64,000 bases of DNA from assembly GCF_016863315.1 (NCBI RefSeq), contig NZ_BOOQ01000013.1:186001-250000 (forward strand), read 5' to 3'. A model generated the notes under the pieces. It was not told where the DNA came from. It ran no database searches and was given only the letters and a program-made list of their open reading frames with translations. Below, piece by piece: positions 1 through 10,236 of this stretch. The stretch is from Planotetraspora silvatica. Its GTDB lineage: Bacteria > Actinomycetota > Actinomycetes > Streptosporangiales > Streptosporangiaceae. Made by a program: the position numbers and the translations under genes. Within the stretch, counting starts at the first letter, position 1. The number at the start of each line of letters is the position of its first letter.

Positions 1-1087
1 ATCCCTCCAGGATCTGAGTCGGGCGGAACCCGCGCCACTGGTTGGCCGAAGACCGTAAGAACTGGGAGAGCGGCTGCAGCCACGTGTGCTGTTCGGTCAA
101 TCCCCGCAGGAGCATGTAGCCGAGCCCGTGGGTCCGGTAGACGGTGCCACCCGACTCGCCCACGGTCGCGAGCAACGCGCTGTCGACGGCTCGCGGCAGT
201 GGCCGGAAGCCGCCGAGCTCCTTCAGCGCGGTACGCTCCATCATGATCGTCCCGCCGGCCACCAGGTTCGTGGTGATCTCAGAGATGAACTTGGCCCTGC
301 GGATCGTGACGTTCAGCGGTTCGAGGTAGAAGAACTCGGCTGACATGCCGACCAGATCGGCCCCCGAGTACGCCTTGGCGAGCAGCAGGTCCGACAGATG
401 GTCCTGGCCGTACCAGTCGTCGTCGTCCCACTTCGCGACGTAGTCGCCGCCTGCCCGCTCGATCGCCGTGTTGAGGACGTCGCCGAACACCGTCTCGCCG
501 TCGATCTCCATGATCTCGATCGGGAACGGGAACTCCCGTGCGGCCTCCCGTACGGCGTCGGCGGGGAACCCGTGGGCGGCGTAGACGACCTCGAGGTCGA
601 CGTCCCGCTGCTGGGCGATCTGCTTCAACGCGAAGGCCGCCATCCACGGCCGCCTGCTGGGCAGGATGACGCTGACCGAACCCGGGCGGCGCGAATGATC
701 CGTGCGCCTGAGTCCGTGGCGGCGGAGCCGTACGCTGTGCTCCTCACGCCGCAGCTCGGCGATCGAGACGCCTGAGCTGTCCTTCTCCGGCTCCAGCCAC
801 CGGCCGTCGAGGACCAACGCTCCCAGCGGGTCGTCGGCGAGCCACCTGGGGACCACGGACGAGTGCAGCGGAATGCCGGCGGCCGCGAGTTGCAGGATCA
901 CGTCCAAGGGGACGGCGGAGGACGGCCAGAGGACGCGGACCCCGAGGAGGTTGCGCAGGCCGTCCACATCCGTCTCGGTCAACCCCTGCGGAACGGGTGT
1001 ACTCGCGACGATCCACTGGCTCCCGTCCCACCGGGCCTCCGCCATGCTCGTGCCCGAGGCACGGAGGAAGCCCTTGGGGCTGATCAT
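1..1087 (-). CDS. Glycosyltransferase family 2-like protein, C-terminus cut by window edge
   Basis: The reading frame starts at ATG 1087, directly behind a GGAGG ribosome binding site, and runs off the left edge after about 362 codons. The first 130 residues match no family I recognise. From about residue 138 a GT-A type nucleotide-sugar transferase fold begins with SVILPSRRPW. It carries the acidic motif KWDDDDWYG near residues 219-227, equivalent to the DxD metal/nucleotide-sugar site of GT2 enzymes. No membrane segment is visible, so a cytoplasmic enzyme is likely. Acceptor and sugar are unknown. It lies just downstream of hom on the same strand, but the 134-bp gap gives no evidence of a functional link to amino-acid synthesis. 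Confidence 0.75.
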   Translation of the reverse strand, partial: MISPKGFLRASGTSMAEARWDGSQWIVASTPVPQGLTETDVDGLRNLLGVRVLWPSSAVPLDVILQLAAAGIPLHSSVVPRWLADDPLGALVLDGRWLEPEKDSSGVSIAELRREEHSVRLRRHGLRRTDHSRRPGSVSVILPSRRPWMAAFALKQIAQQRDVDLEVVYAAHGFPADAVREAAREFPFPIEIMEIDGETVFGDVLNTAIERAGGDYVAKWDDDDWYGQDHLSDLLLAKAYSGADLVGMSAEFFYLEPLNVTIRRAKFISEITTNLVAGGTIMMERTALKELGGFRPLPRAVDSALLATVGESGGTVYRTHGLGYMLLRGLTEQHTWLQPLSQFLRSSANQWRGFRPTQILEG

Positions 1088-1221
1088 GAAACCTCCACTG
1101 TGCACCACTGTCGAATGCGCCCAACAAAAACCGCATTCTGGCACACCAGGCCCGCAATCCGCTCTTTCCGGATCGACTTACGTGAAGCCGGGCCATATGG
1201 CGTCGTTGACCCCCTCGTAGA

Positions 1222-2529
1222 TCAGGGAGTGTCGTCGCCTTCCACGCGCATCACGCTCGCCACCGCCCGCACGATGTCGAGGTCCTGCAGGTCTTCGATC
1301 GTCGCGGAAAGGGCGGCGTCGTTCGCCCGATGGGTCACCAGGACGAGCTGGGCGTCGTCCCCCCGGCCCTCCTGCCTGACCGTCTGGATCGAGACGTCGT
1401 GCGTGGAGAAGATGTCGGCGACCCGGGCGAGCACGCCGGGCTTGTCCGCCACGTCCAGCGAGACGTGGTACCGCGTGATCGTGTCGCCCATCGGGTGGAC
1501 CTTCAGGTCGGCGTACGTCGATTCCTCGGGCCCGCGGGTGTCGGCGATGCGGTTGCGGGCGACCGCCACGATGTCCCCGAGGACCGCCGAGGCCGTCGGG
1601 GCGCCGCCGGCGCCCGCGCCGTAGAACATCAGCCGTCCGGCCGACTGCGCCTCCACGAACACCGCGTTGTACGCCTCCCGGACGCCCGCGAGGGGATGGG
1701 TCCTCGGGATCATCGCGGGATGGACCCTGACGCCGATCGAGCCGCCGTCGTCGGAACGTGCGCAGATGGCCAGGAGCTTGATGACGTACCCCATGCCCTT
1801 GGCCGAGGCGACGTCAGCGGCGGTGATCTCCGTGATGCCCTCGCGGTGGACGTCCGCCGCCGTCACCCGGCTGTGGAAGGCGATGCCCGCGAGGATGGCG
1901 GCCTTGGCCGCGGCGTCGAAGCCCTCGACGTCGGCCGTGGGATCGGCCTCCGCGTACCCGAGCGCCTGGGCCTCCTCCAGGGCGTCGGTGAACGACGCGC
2001 CCGAGGAGTCCATCTTGTCGAGGATGTAGTTGGTCGTGCCGTTCACGATGCCGAGCACGCGGTGGACGTGGTCACCGGCCATCGACTCGCGCAACGGGCG
2101 CAGCAGCGGGATCGCGCCCGCCACGCTCGCCTCGAAGTACAGGTCGGCCCCGTTCTTCCTGGCCGCGGCGTGGATGGTCGCACCGTCCTCGGCCAGCAGG
2201 GCCTTGTTGGCGGTCACCACGGACTTGCCGTGGGACATCGCGGCGAGGATCAGCGACCTGGCCGGCTCGATCCCGCCGATCACCTCGACGACGATGTCCA
2301 CGTCGTCGCGGGTCACCAGTGCCTCGGCGTCGGTCGTGAGCAGCGCGGGGTCGATCTCCGTGTCCCGCCTGCGGCCCAGCCGCCGTACGGCGACGCCCGC
2401 CAGTTCCAGGGGGGCGCCGACCCGGGCGGCGAGGTCGTCGGCCTGCTCGCCCAGCAGCCGCACGACCTGCGACCCGACGACGCCACAGCCCAGCAGCGCC
2501 ACCCTGAGCGCCGGTTTGGCGTTAGTCAC
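1222..2529 (-). CDS. hom: Homoserine dehydrogenase
   Basis: This enzyme reduces aspartate semialdehyde to homoserine with NAD(P)H, at the branch point to threonine and methionine. The 435-residue protein has an N-terminal Rossmann loop LLGCGVVGSQV (about residues 12-22), the TANKALLAEDG segment with the usual catalytic-region lysine, and the family signature around GIVNGTTNYILDKM. A C-terminal ACT domain (YHVSLDVADKPGVLARVADI, about residue 350 on) is the usual site of threonine feedback. The start is GTG 2529 with GAGGAGG upstream. It follows lysA by 42 bp and is probably co-transcribed with it. thrC and thrB, often next in actinomycetes, are not downstream here. Confidence 0.96.
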   Translation of the reverse strand: MTNAKPALRVALLGCGVVGSQVVRLLGEQADDLAARVGAPLELAGVAVRRLGRRRDTEIDPALLTTDAEALVTRDDVDIVVEVIGGIEPARSLILAAMSHGKSVVTANKALLAEDGATIHAAARKNGADLYFEASVAGAIPLLRPLRESMAGDHVHRVLGIVNGTTNYILDKMDSSGASFTDALEEAQALGYAEADPTADVEGFDAAAKAAILAGIAFHSRVTAADVHREGITEITAADVASAKGMGYVIKLLAICARSDDGGSIGVRVHPAMIPRTHPLAGVREAYNAVFVEAQSAGRLMFYGAGAGGAPTASAVLGDIVAVARNRIADTRGPEESTYADLKVHPMGDTITRYHVSLDVADKPGVLARVADIFSTHDVSIQTVRQEGRGDDAQLVLVTHRANDAALSATIEDLQDLDIVRAVASVMRVEGDDTP

Positions 2530-2571
2530 GAGCCCTCCTCGTCTCGCCGCGTGGTCCCGCGCCGATTCCGG

Positions 2572-3954
2572 TCACAGCTGCCCCCGCAACAGATCTTCCA
2601 CGGTCTCCCCACGCACGATCACGCGGGACCGGCCCCCGGACACCGCGACCACCGCGGGCTTGGGGAGGTAGTTGTAGTTGTTCGCGAGGGAGCGGCAGTA
2701 CGCGCCGGTGGCCGCCACCGCGATCAGATCGCCCGGCACGAGGTCCTCGGGCAGCCACAGGTCACGAACGATCATGTCACCGCTCTCGCAGTGCTTGCCG
2801 ACCAGGCGGGACAACATCGGCCCCGCCTCGGTGTCACGCGAGGCCATGACGGCCGTGTAGTCCGCTCCGTAGAGCGCGGTCCTGATGTTGTCGCTCATGC
2901 CGCCGTCGACGCTCACGTATGTCCGCAGGCCCTCGACGTCCTTGACCGTGCCGACCTCGTAGAGCGTCACACCGGCGAGCCCGGCGATCGCCCGGCCCGG
3001 CTCCACCGTGAGGCGCGGCACGGGCAGCCCCGCCGCCTGGCAGGTCTTGGTGACGATCTCGTGCAGGCTGTCGGCGACGACCTTGATGTCCGGCGCGTCG
3101 TCCCCCTGGACGTAGGGGATGCCGTAGCCGCCGCCGAGGTCGAGCTCCGGCAGGACCACTCCGTGCTCGTTCTTGACGTCGACGAGGAGCGTGGCCAGGC
3201 GGCGGGCGGCGACCTCGAAGCCCGCGGTGTCGGTGATCTGCGATCCGATGTGCGAGTGCAGGCCCACCAGCTCGAGTTGCGGCAGTGCGAGGATGCGCCG
3301 CACGGCCTCCGCCGCCGCGCCGCTGCTGAGCGACAGGCCGAACTTCTGATCGTCGTGGGCGGTCGCGATGAACTCGTGGGTGTGCGCCTCGACGCCCACA
3401 GTCACCCGGATCATGACCTTGGGCCGCCGGCCGTGCCGTTCCGCGAGGAAGCCGAGCCGGGCGATCTCCTCATAGGAGTCGACCACGATGTGCCCGACTC
3501 CCACCTCGACCGCGCGCTCCAGTTCGGCGAGCGACTTGTTGTTGCCGTGCATCGTGATCCGCTCGGGCGGGAACCCGACGCTGAGCGCGACCGCGAGCTC
3601 GCCGGCGCTGCACACGTCCAGGCCCAGGCCCTCCTGGTCGATCCAGCGCGCGACCTCGCGGCACAGGAACGCCTTGCCCGCGTAGTGGACCTCGCCGCCG
3701 TGGAAGGCGGCCTTGTGGTCGCGGCAACGGGAGCGGAAGTCCTCCTCGTCGATCACGTACAGAGGCGTGCCGTGTTCTTTCGCCAGGTCCCGGACGTCTA
3801 CACCGCCGATTGTGATCACACCACCGGTCCGGCCGGACGTTCGCGGCCAGATCGCGGGGTCGAGGGCGTTGAGATCGGCCGGCGCATGAGGAGGTCGCTC
3901 CTCTGGCAGCACTTCGGCGTGCCTGTCACCGGCGGGATGGGCGAATCGACTCAC
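2572..3954 (-). CDS. lysA: Diaminopimelate decarboxylase
   Basis: This is a PLP-dependent decarboxylase making L-lysine from meso-diaminopimelate in the cytoplasm. The fold-type III signature is complete: the PLP lysine in HYAGKAFLC (about residue 94), the phosphate-binding glycine run [14 protein letters not shown], and CESGD near the C-terminus, which supplies the second-subunit active-site cysteine. I chose GTG 3954 (460 aa) because the resulting N-terminus, [16 protein letters not shown], resembles actinomycete LysA proteins as I know them. The frame stays open to ATG 4038, but the extra 28 residues look non-conserved. It lies between nrtL and hom, in the order usual for actinomycetes. 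Confidence 0.96.
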   Translation of the reverse strand: MSRFAHPAGDRHAEVLPEERPPHAPADLNALDPAIWPRTSGRTGGVITIGGVDVRDLAKEHGTPLYVIDEEDFRSRCRDHKAAFHGGEVHYAGKAFLCREVARWIDQEGLGLDVCSAGELAVALSVGFPPERITMHGNNKSLAELERAVEVGVGHIVVDSYEEIARLGFLAERHGRRPKVMIRVTVGVEAHTHEFIATAHDDQKFGLSLSSGAAAEAVRRILALPQLELVGLHSHIGSQITDTAGFEVAARRLATLLVDVKNEHGVVLPELDLGGGYGIPYVQGDDAPDIKVVADSLHEIVTKTCQAAGLPVPRLTVEPGRAIAGLAGVTLYEVGTVKDVEGLRTYVSVDGGMSDNIRTALYGADYTAVMASRDTEAGPMLSRLVGKHCESGDMIVRDLWLPEDLVPGDLIAVAATGAYCRSLANNYNYLPKPAVVAVSGGRSRVIVRGETVEDLLRGQL

Positions 3955-4041
3955 CCGAACGAGGCTATCCGACCACGCAGCCCCTGCGAGACGGCCGCCC
4001 ACGTGGCGAGACGGGCTCACAGGACACTCCAGGAGCATCCA

Positions 4042-4716
4042 TCACAATCTGCTCGGCAGCTCACCGTAAAGATCCACCAGAACGGCCTGGACGGCTCTCG
4101 CCAGCCAGATCCGGGCGGTGTGCACCTCGCCCGAAGGACTGTCTCCCATCGGGACGGCGGGAGCGTGTTCGTGCGCGTCGTGGTAGGCCAGCGCGAGCCG
4201 TTCGGCGTAGACCTCCCACGCCGGGTCGCGGCCGGCCGTACGGCTGGGCAGTTCCGCGAGCACGCGCAGGACCGCCCGGTCACGGGGGTCGTCCAGCGCC
4301 TCGGGCCGGAAGCCCTCCCACGGGACGCCGAGATCACCGGCCCACCTGAGCACGGCCGACGCGCGCGCGTGCGCGAACCGCACGACGAAACCGGGGTTCT
4401 CCCATGTCCTGGGGAAATCCGGAAGACCGGAGAGGGGAACGCGAGGCGTTCCCGGGGACCCCGCCGTCACGATCTCTCGGGCGATCTCGCCGGGGACGGC
4501 CAGCACGATCTCCAGAAAGGCGTTGGGCCGGACCCGCACGCCGGCGACGCCCCCACGACCACGCAACCCCTGCGCGATCTCCTCCGCCACCTCCCCCGGC
4601 GGGCGGCCGCGGGCGGCACGCAGGGCGGCCGCGGACACCACGAGGGCCTCGCGTTCCCACGATCCCTGGGGCGCGGGCGGTGTGCCCAGGAGCAGGCCGA
4701 GCCGGGCGGGTGTCAC
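4042..4716 (-). CDS. nrtL: ArgRS-related anticodon-binding protein (NrtL-like)
   Basis: The 224-residue protein looks like an arginyl-tRNA synthetase without its catalytic core. The N-terminal part ends in GVRVRPNAFLEIVL, like the additional domain of ArgRS (the usual GFINF-type strand). It then passes directly to a helical DALR-type anticodon-binding domain (FVVRFAHARASAVLRWAG to the C-terminus). The HIGH and KMSKS active-site motifs are absent, so it should not aminoacylate tRNA. Such proteins commonly sit upstream of lysA in actinomycetes. Its role is not established; binding of tRNA-Arg or a regulatory role is inference. Start GTG 4716 or 4725 is uncertain. A short intergenic stretch separates it from lysA. 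Confidence 0.75.
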   Translation of the reverse strand: MTPARLGLLLGTPPAPQGSWEREALVVSAAALRAARGRPPGEVAEEIAQGLRGRGGVAGVRVRPNAFLEIVLAVPGEIAREIVTAGSPGTPRVPLSGLPDFPRTWENPGFVVRFAHARASAVLRWAGDLGVPWEGFRPEALDDPRDRAVLRVLAELPSRTAGRDPAWEVYAERLALAYHDAHEHAPAVPMGDSPSGEVHTARIWLARAVQAVLVDLYGELPSRL

Positions 4717-4767
4717 GCCGTTCACCCTAGGCCGCCCGGGGCCCGGCGGCACGTTCCCGGGTGGCAC

Positions 4768-4941
4768 TCCGTGATCAGCCGGAAACAGGTAAAAAGTTCC
4801 CCTTACCAGGAAGTAAGCAATTACGGTCAGGCGTTATGCAGTGGTAGGTTTGGTCAAATAAGGCCAAACAAGACGGCGTGAGCTTCAAGGCTCGGGCGTG
4901 ATCTGGCCGCACGCCCCATTCTTTTCCTCAAGTGAGACCAG
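4768..4941 (+). promoter_or_regulatory. Divergent intergenic region upstream of treS
   Basis: This AT-richer stretch lies between nrtL and treS. It holds an inverted repeat GTTTGG-N10-CCAAAC at 4848-4869, and around 4789-4810 a GGTAA/TTACC pair. Either could be an operator or promoter element for treS. No protein can be assigned. Confidence 0.35.
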
Positions 4942-6723
<1,782 letters not shown>

Positions 6724-6725
6724 GC

Positions 6726-6757
6726 CCGCGCTGAGCCGGCCCCTGGGCTCAGCGCGG
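6726..6757. terminator. Bidirectional hairpin terminator between treS and the ABC permease
   Basis: CCGCGCTGAGCC and its exact complement form a 12-bp stem around an 8-base loop directly after the treS stop. The same right-hand part (GAGCCGGCCCCTGGGCTCAG) recurs at about 6786-6805 and overlaps the 3-prime end of the convergent permease gene. The hairpin has therefore been partly duplicated and can serve both genes. Confidence 0.7.
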
Positions 6758-6802
6758 CCGGTTCCTGCGCTCAGTGGGCCGGCGCCGAGCCGGCCCCTGG
6801 GC

Positions 6803-9070
6803 TCAGCGGGCGGCGACGGGCACCCGCGCCCGGGCGGCCCTTCGCGCGGGGATCAGGGCGACCAGCAGCGTCGCCCCGATCGCCACGAGCAGGGCGCCGG
6901 CGAACATCCCCGGTGTGGGGGCGCGGCCGATGCCCGCCCCCACTCCGCTGCCGCGTCCCTCCAGGTCGATCAGCCCCTTCGACAGGAACGCCCCCGCGGA
7001 GCCGCCCAGCACCACCCCGGCCATCGCGAGCAGCCCGGTCCCCGTCACGAGCGTGGCCATGACCTGACGCGGGGTCAGCCCCATCGCCTTAAGCACGGCC
7101 AGGTCGAGCAGGTGGTCACGCAGGCCGAGCGCGCTCGCCGTCAGCAGATTCGCCAGGCCGATCAGGGCCAGGACGGCGACCAGCGCGACGATGATCACGC
7201 GGATGATCGACAGCCGGTCGGCCGGATTGACCGCCTGGTCCACCTCGAGGGACTGCGCCTGCAGCCGCGTGCGCACCTCTCCGGGGTCGGCGCCGGGCCG
7301 CAGGACGAGGCTGTAGAACTGCGGCGGCGTCGCGTCCTTGGCCGCCAGGCTGTCGATGCCGAACGAGAGGACCTCGCCGTCCTGCTCCGGCTCGATGACC
7401 CTGCCGACGATCTTGACGATGAGCGGCGTGCCGCCGATGGTCATGCGGACCCGGTCGCCGATGCGCAGTCCGAGCAGGTCGAGCAGGCCCTGCCCGGCCA
7501 CGGCCTCGCCCCGGTCCCGGAACATCCTGCCCTCCGCCACCGGGAACGGATACGGATCGGAGGACATGCCCAGCGCCCGGGTGCGCACCGTCCTGGTCTG
7601 CCAGGGCACGAGGGCGTCCAGTTCCACCCCCGGATAGGCGGTGACGACGTCGGGGTCGGCCATCGCCCGGCCGAGCGCCTCATTCGCCGTCAGGTCCCCC
7701 GGCCGTACGGACAGGGCGGCGGCCTGGCCGACCTGCTCGGGATGGCGGATGAACCCGTCGAGCGTGGCCCAGCAGCCGAGCCCGATGGTGATCATCATCA
7801 TGGGGATGGCCACGCCGGTCAGCGTGAGAACGGCGGAGGCCGGACGGGTGAACGCGTCCCTGGCCCCGAGGACGAGCGCGGGCGGGAGCCGTACGAGGAG
7901 GGCGACCCTGGCCAGCCGCGACAGGCGGCCGTGCGGAGGCGCCGCCGGAGCCGCGGGGATCGGCGGTGTCCCACCGCCCCGCCAGGCGGGCAGCCAGACC
8001 GCGACCAGGACCACCAGCGCCGTGCCCACCACGATCGCCGCGAGCGGCCCGGAGGAGAGCGGCACGACCACGGTGTCGGAGAGCGCGTAGGCCGTGATGA
8101 CCCGCCCGGCGACGAGGCCCAGCGCGATGCCGACCAGCCCCAGCGTGCCGTGCTCGGCGACGAGCATGCGGGTCACCTGTCCCCGGGTGAACCCGAGCGA
8201 CTTCAGCGTGGCGATGTCGCGAAGCTGGGTGAGCACCCGCCCGCCGGTGGCGTTGGCGAGGGCGAGGGCGGCGGCGACCAGTCCGGCGAGGCCGAACAGC
8301 GCCAGCAGCAGGCCGAGCAGCCGGTTGTCGAGCGCCATGGAGGCCCGGACCTCGCGCCAGGTGGACACTCGCTGGACCTGGTTGCGCAGCGTGATGACGG
8401 CCTGCTGGACCACGATGTCGGTGTATCCGGCGTCGGCCAGCCGCAGCCCCGTCACGGTCTCGGTGCGGCCGGGCGCCGGTTCGACCAGGGTGAGGGTCTG
8501 GGAGAGGGTCCAGGCGAGCCCAGGGGTCCACTCGGGATAGAAGCCCTGGTCGCCGCTCTCGGCCAGCCCCGCCACGGTGAGCGTGTGCGTGGCGCCGTTC
8601 AGTCCTGTGACGGGGAACGAGCTGCCGGGATGGAGCCCGAGCGCCCTGGCGAACGACTGCTCCACCACGACGCCGTCGGGATAGCGCGTGTCGAGCCAGC
8701 GGCCCTCTCTCAGGAGGGGCCGGGCGACGGAGGGGAAGGCGGCCGGCGTCTCCTGGAGGGCGATCGGGACCTTCCTGCCGTGGTCCACGAGCGTGGCGGG
8801 GGCGCTGCGATAAGGCCCGGCCACGTCGGTGACCCCGCCCAGTGCCCGCAGCGCCGGGACGTTCGGTGTGCCCTTGGTGTGGATCCAGACGTGGGCGCCG
8901 CGCCCTCGCTCGAACAGGCCCCGCCAGGGGTTGGTGCCGTCCTCAAGGAGCGTGGCCGCGGTGATCAGTGCCGTGACGATCCCCGCGACCGCGATGACGG
9001 TCAGCAGAGCCTGTCCCCGCCGCGCCCGGAGATCGGCCCGCACCCACCTGACCTCAGCCCGCACACCCAC
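6803..9070 (-). CDS. ABC transporter permease, FtsX/MacB type
   Basis: This membrane subunit belongs to a type VII (MacB/FtsX-like) ABC exporter. The 755-residue protein has an N-terminal membrane segment (ALLTVIAVAGIVTALITAAT) followed by a large extracytoplasmic domain. A cluster of FtsX helices lies around residues 260-370, then another anchor helix and outer domain, and a final FtsX domain with helices near the C-terminus. This duplicated layout is usual for actinobacterial members. GTG 9070 is preferred because GGAGG sits five bases upstream; GTG 9064 is the alternative. Its ATPase partner is the next gene upstream (9321-10067), and PadR lies before that. The substrate is unknown; such PadR-linked exporters often handle drugs or lipids. 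Confidence 0.88.
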   Translation of the reverse strand: MGVRAEVRWVRADLRARRGQALLTVIAVAGIVTALITAATLLEDGTNPWRGLFERGRGAHVWIHTKGTPNVPALRALGGVTDVAGPYRSAPATLVDHGRKVPIALQETPAAFPSVARPLLREGRWLDTRYPDGVVVEQSFARALGLHPGSSFPVTGLNGATHTLTVAGLAESGDQGFYPEWTPGLAWTLSQTLTLVEPAPGRTETVTGLRLADAGYTDIVVQQAVITLRNQVQRVSTWREVRASMALDNRLLGLLLALFGLAGLVAAALALANATGGRVLTQLRDIATLKSLGFTRGQVTRMLVAEHGTLGLVGIALGLVAGRVITAYALSDTVVVPLSSGPLAAIVVGTALVVLVAVWLPAWRGGGTPPIPAAPAAPPHGRLSRLARVALLVRLPPALVLGARDAFTRPASAVLTLTGVAIPMMMITIGLGCWATLDGFIRHPEQVGQAAALSVRPGDLTANEALGRAMADPDVVTAYPGVELDALVPWQTRTVRTRALGMSSDPYPFPVAEGRMFRDRGEAVAGQGLLDLLGLRIGDRVRMTIGGTPLIVKIVGRVIEPEQDGEVLSFGIDSLAAKDATPPQFYSLVLRPGADPGEVRTRLQAQSLEVDQAVNPADRLSIIRVIIVALVAVLALIGLANLLTASALGLRDHLLDLAVLKAMGLTPRQVMATLVTGTGLLAMAGVVLGGSAGAFLSKGLIDLEGRGSGVGAGIGRAPTPGMFAGALLVAIGATLLVALIPARRAARARVPVAAR

Positions 9071-9082
9071 CCCAACCTCCCC

Positions 9083-9319
9083 CGTGATCATGCACGGATT
9101 CGTGGATAGGCGCCCGACCTGGGCCTTCCCCGGTCGTGATCATGCATAGATTCGTGGTCATGGCCACCGACCAGCACCTCCACTCGCCGTGATCATGCAC
9201 AGGTTCGGCGCCGTACGGTCCGACCTGCGGTTGCACGGTTCGTGATCATGCACGCTTTCGGAATCATGCTTCCCGACCTGGAGCGATGCCGTCCGTGATC
9301 ATGTACGTGCTCATCGGCG
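9083..9319 (+). repeat. Phased 52-53 bp repeat array A (four units and a partial fifth)
   Basis: Units begin at 9083, 9135, 9188, 9241 and 9294, giving spacings of 52, 53, 53 and 53 bases. Each opens with about 20 conserved bases, consensus CGTGATCATGCACRNRTTCG. A variable stretch of 12-13 bases follows, then a second conserved block, YGACCTGG or a close variant, and a variable tail. The last unit is truncated. The array fills the whole gap between the ATPase 3-prime end and the permease 5-prime end. The conserved head can form a small CGTG/CACG hairpin in some units. Confidence 0.88.
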
Positions 9320-9320
9320 T

Positions 9321-10067
9321 TCATCCGTGCAACTCCACGATGTCGCCTGCCGTACCGGCCGGACGGCGCTGAAGCCGGGCGATGGGCGCGTCGTCGACGA
9401 TCTGGCCGTCGAGGAGGCTGACGACGCGATCCGCCATGCTCGCGACCCTGGCGTCATGGGTGACCAGCACGATCGTCTGGCCCTGCCGATGGACCTTGCC
9501 CAGCAACTTGAGGACGTCGCGGGTGTTGCGGCTGTCGAGGTTGCCGGTCGGTTCGTCGGCGAGGAGCAGCCGCGGGTGGTTCGCGAGGGCCCGGGCGAGC
9601 GCGACGCGCTGCTGCTCGCCGCCGGAGAGCTGACCGGGCGCGGCGCCCGCGCGCTCCTCGAGGCCGAGCTCCGCCAGCAGGTATTCGCGCCGTTCCCGAG
9701 CATGCCTCGGCGTGGCCCCGCCGAGCAGGGCGGGCAACTCCACGTTGTCGGCCACGGTCATGTTGGCGACGAGATTGAAGAACTGGAAGACGAACCCGAC
9801 CTTCTGCCGCCGGAGCACCGCCCATCCGCTCTCTGAGAGCGTGTCGGCACGCTTGCCGTCCAGCCAGATCTCGCCACTGGTCCGCGTCTCCAGTCCACCG
9901 AGCATGTGGACGAAGGTGGATTTTCCCGACCCCGACGGGCCCATGATCGCGACGAACTCTCCCGGTTCGACGACGAGGTCGACACCCCGTACGGCCGGCA
10001 CCGGCAGGCCTCCGGTCTGATAGATCTTCACGAGGCCGACCGCCTTGATCACCGGGGTCGTGGTCAC
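9321..10067 (-). CDS. ABC transporter ATP-binding protein, LolD/MacB type
   Basis: This cytoplasmic ATPase energises the adjacent FtsX-type permease. The 248-residue protein carries Walker A GPSGSGKST (about 43-51), the Q-loop in FVFQFFNLVANMTVADNVEL, the signature LSGGEQQRVALARAL, Walker B LLLADEPTGNLDS and the switch histidine in VLVTHDARVA. The GNLDS ending is typical of the MacB/LolD branch. Start GTG 10067 lies seven bases behind AGGAGGGG. The gene is bracketed on both sides by the inverted 53-bp repeat arrays A and B, so it is separated from the permease gene by about 250 bp, which is unusual for an ATPase/permease pair. Confidence 0.95.
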   Translation of the reverse strand: MTTTPVIKAVGLVKIYQTGGLPVPAVRGVDLVVEPGEFVAIMGPSGSGKSTFVHMLGGLETRTSGEIWLDGKRADTLSESGWAVLRRQKVGFVFQFFNLVANMTVADNVELPALLGGATPRHARERREYLLAELGLEERAGAAPGQLSGGEQQRVALARALANHPRLLLADEPTGNLDSRNTRDVLKLLGKVHRQGQTIVLVTHDARVASMADRVVSLLDGQIVDDAPIARLQRRPAGTAGDIVELHG

Positions 10068-10081
10068 CGTACCCCTCCTTC

Positions 10082-10199
10082 GTGCATGATCACGAAGGGA
10101 ATCTCCGCAGGTCGAGCGGCATGATCACGAATGTGTGCATGATCACGACCAGAAAAGGCCCAGGTCAGGCGCCTATCCACGAATCCGTGCATGATCACG
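10082..10199 (-). repeat. Phased 52-53 bp repeat array B (two full units plus partial)
   Basis: Read on the minus strand, heads of the same repeat family start at 10199, 10147 and 10094 (spacings 52 and 53). An extra TGATCATG core lies inside the second unit at about 10121-10129. The array runs up to the ribosome binding site of the ATPase gene and faces array A across it. Its second unit closely resembles the second unit of array D, 52 kb away. Confidence 0.85.
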
Positions 10200-10236
10200 G
10201 CGGAGGTGGGGGTGAGAGTGGGGGGTGGGGGGAGCA

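Larger units (their letters stand above)
9062..10220. repeat. Inverted repeat of about 73 bp bracketing the ABC ATPase gene
   Basis: Positions 9062-9134 and the reverse complement of 10148-10220 align over about 73 bases. The 52-base repeat unit inside each copy differs at only four positions by my count, all transitions. The similarity continues about 21 bases outward into the ribosome-binding region of the permease gene. The outer units of arrays A and B are therefore near-identical copies in opposite orientation around the ATPase gene. Confidence 0.8.

Noticed and set aside
1330-4881. Very long open frame antisense to hom and lysA
   Set aside because: It is a mirror frame of well-identified genes at high GC, with low-complexity Arg/Asp/Val composition and no family resemblance.
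7112-9109. Long open frame antisense to the FtsX-type permease
   Set aside because: The permease frame has membrane helices and a good start site; the antisense frame has neither.
9083-10199. Repeat arrays as a CRISPR array
   Set aside because: Only about 20 bases are conserved and they vary between units, a second conserved block lies within each would-be spacer, units are few, and no cas gene is in the window.
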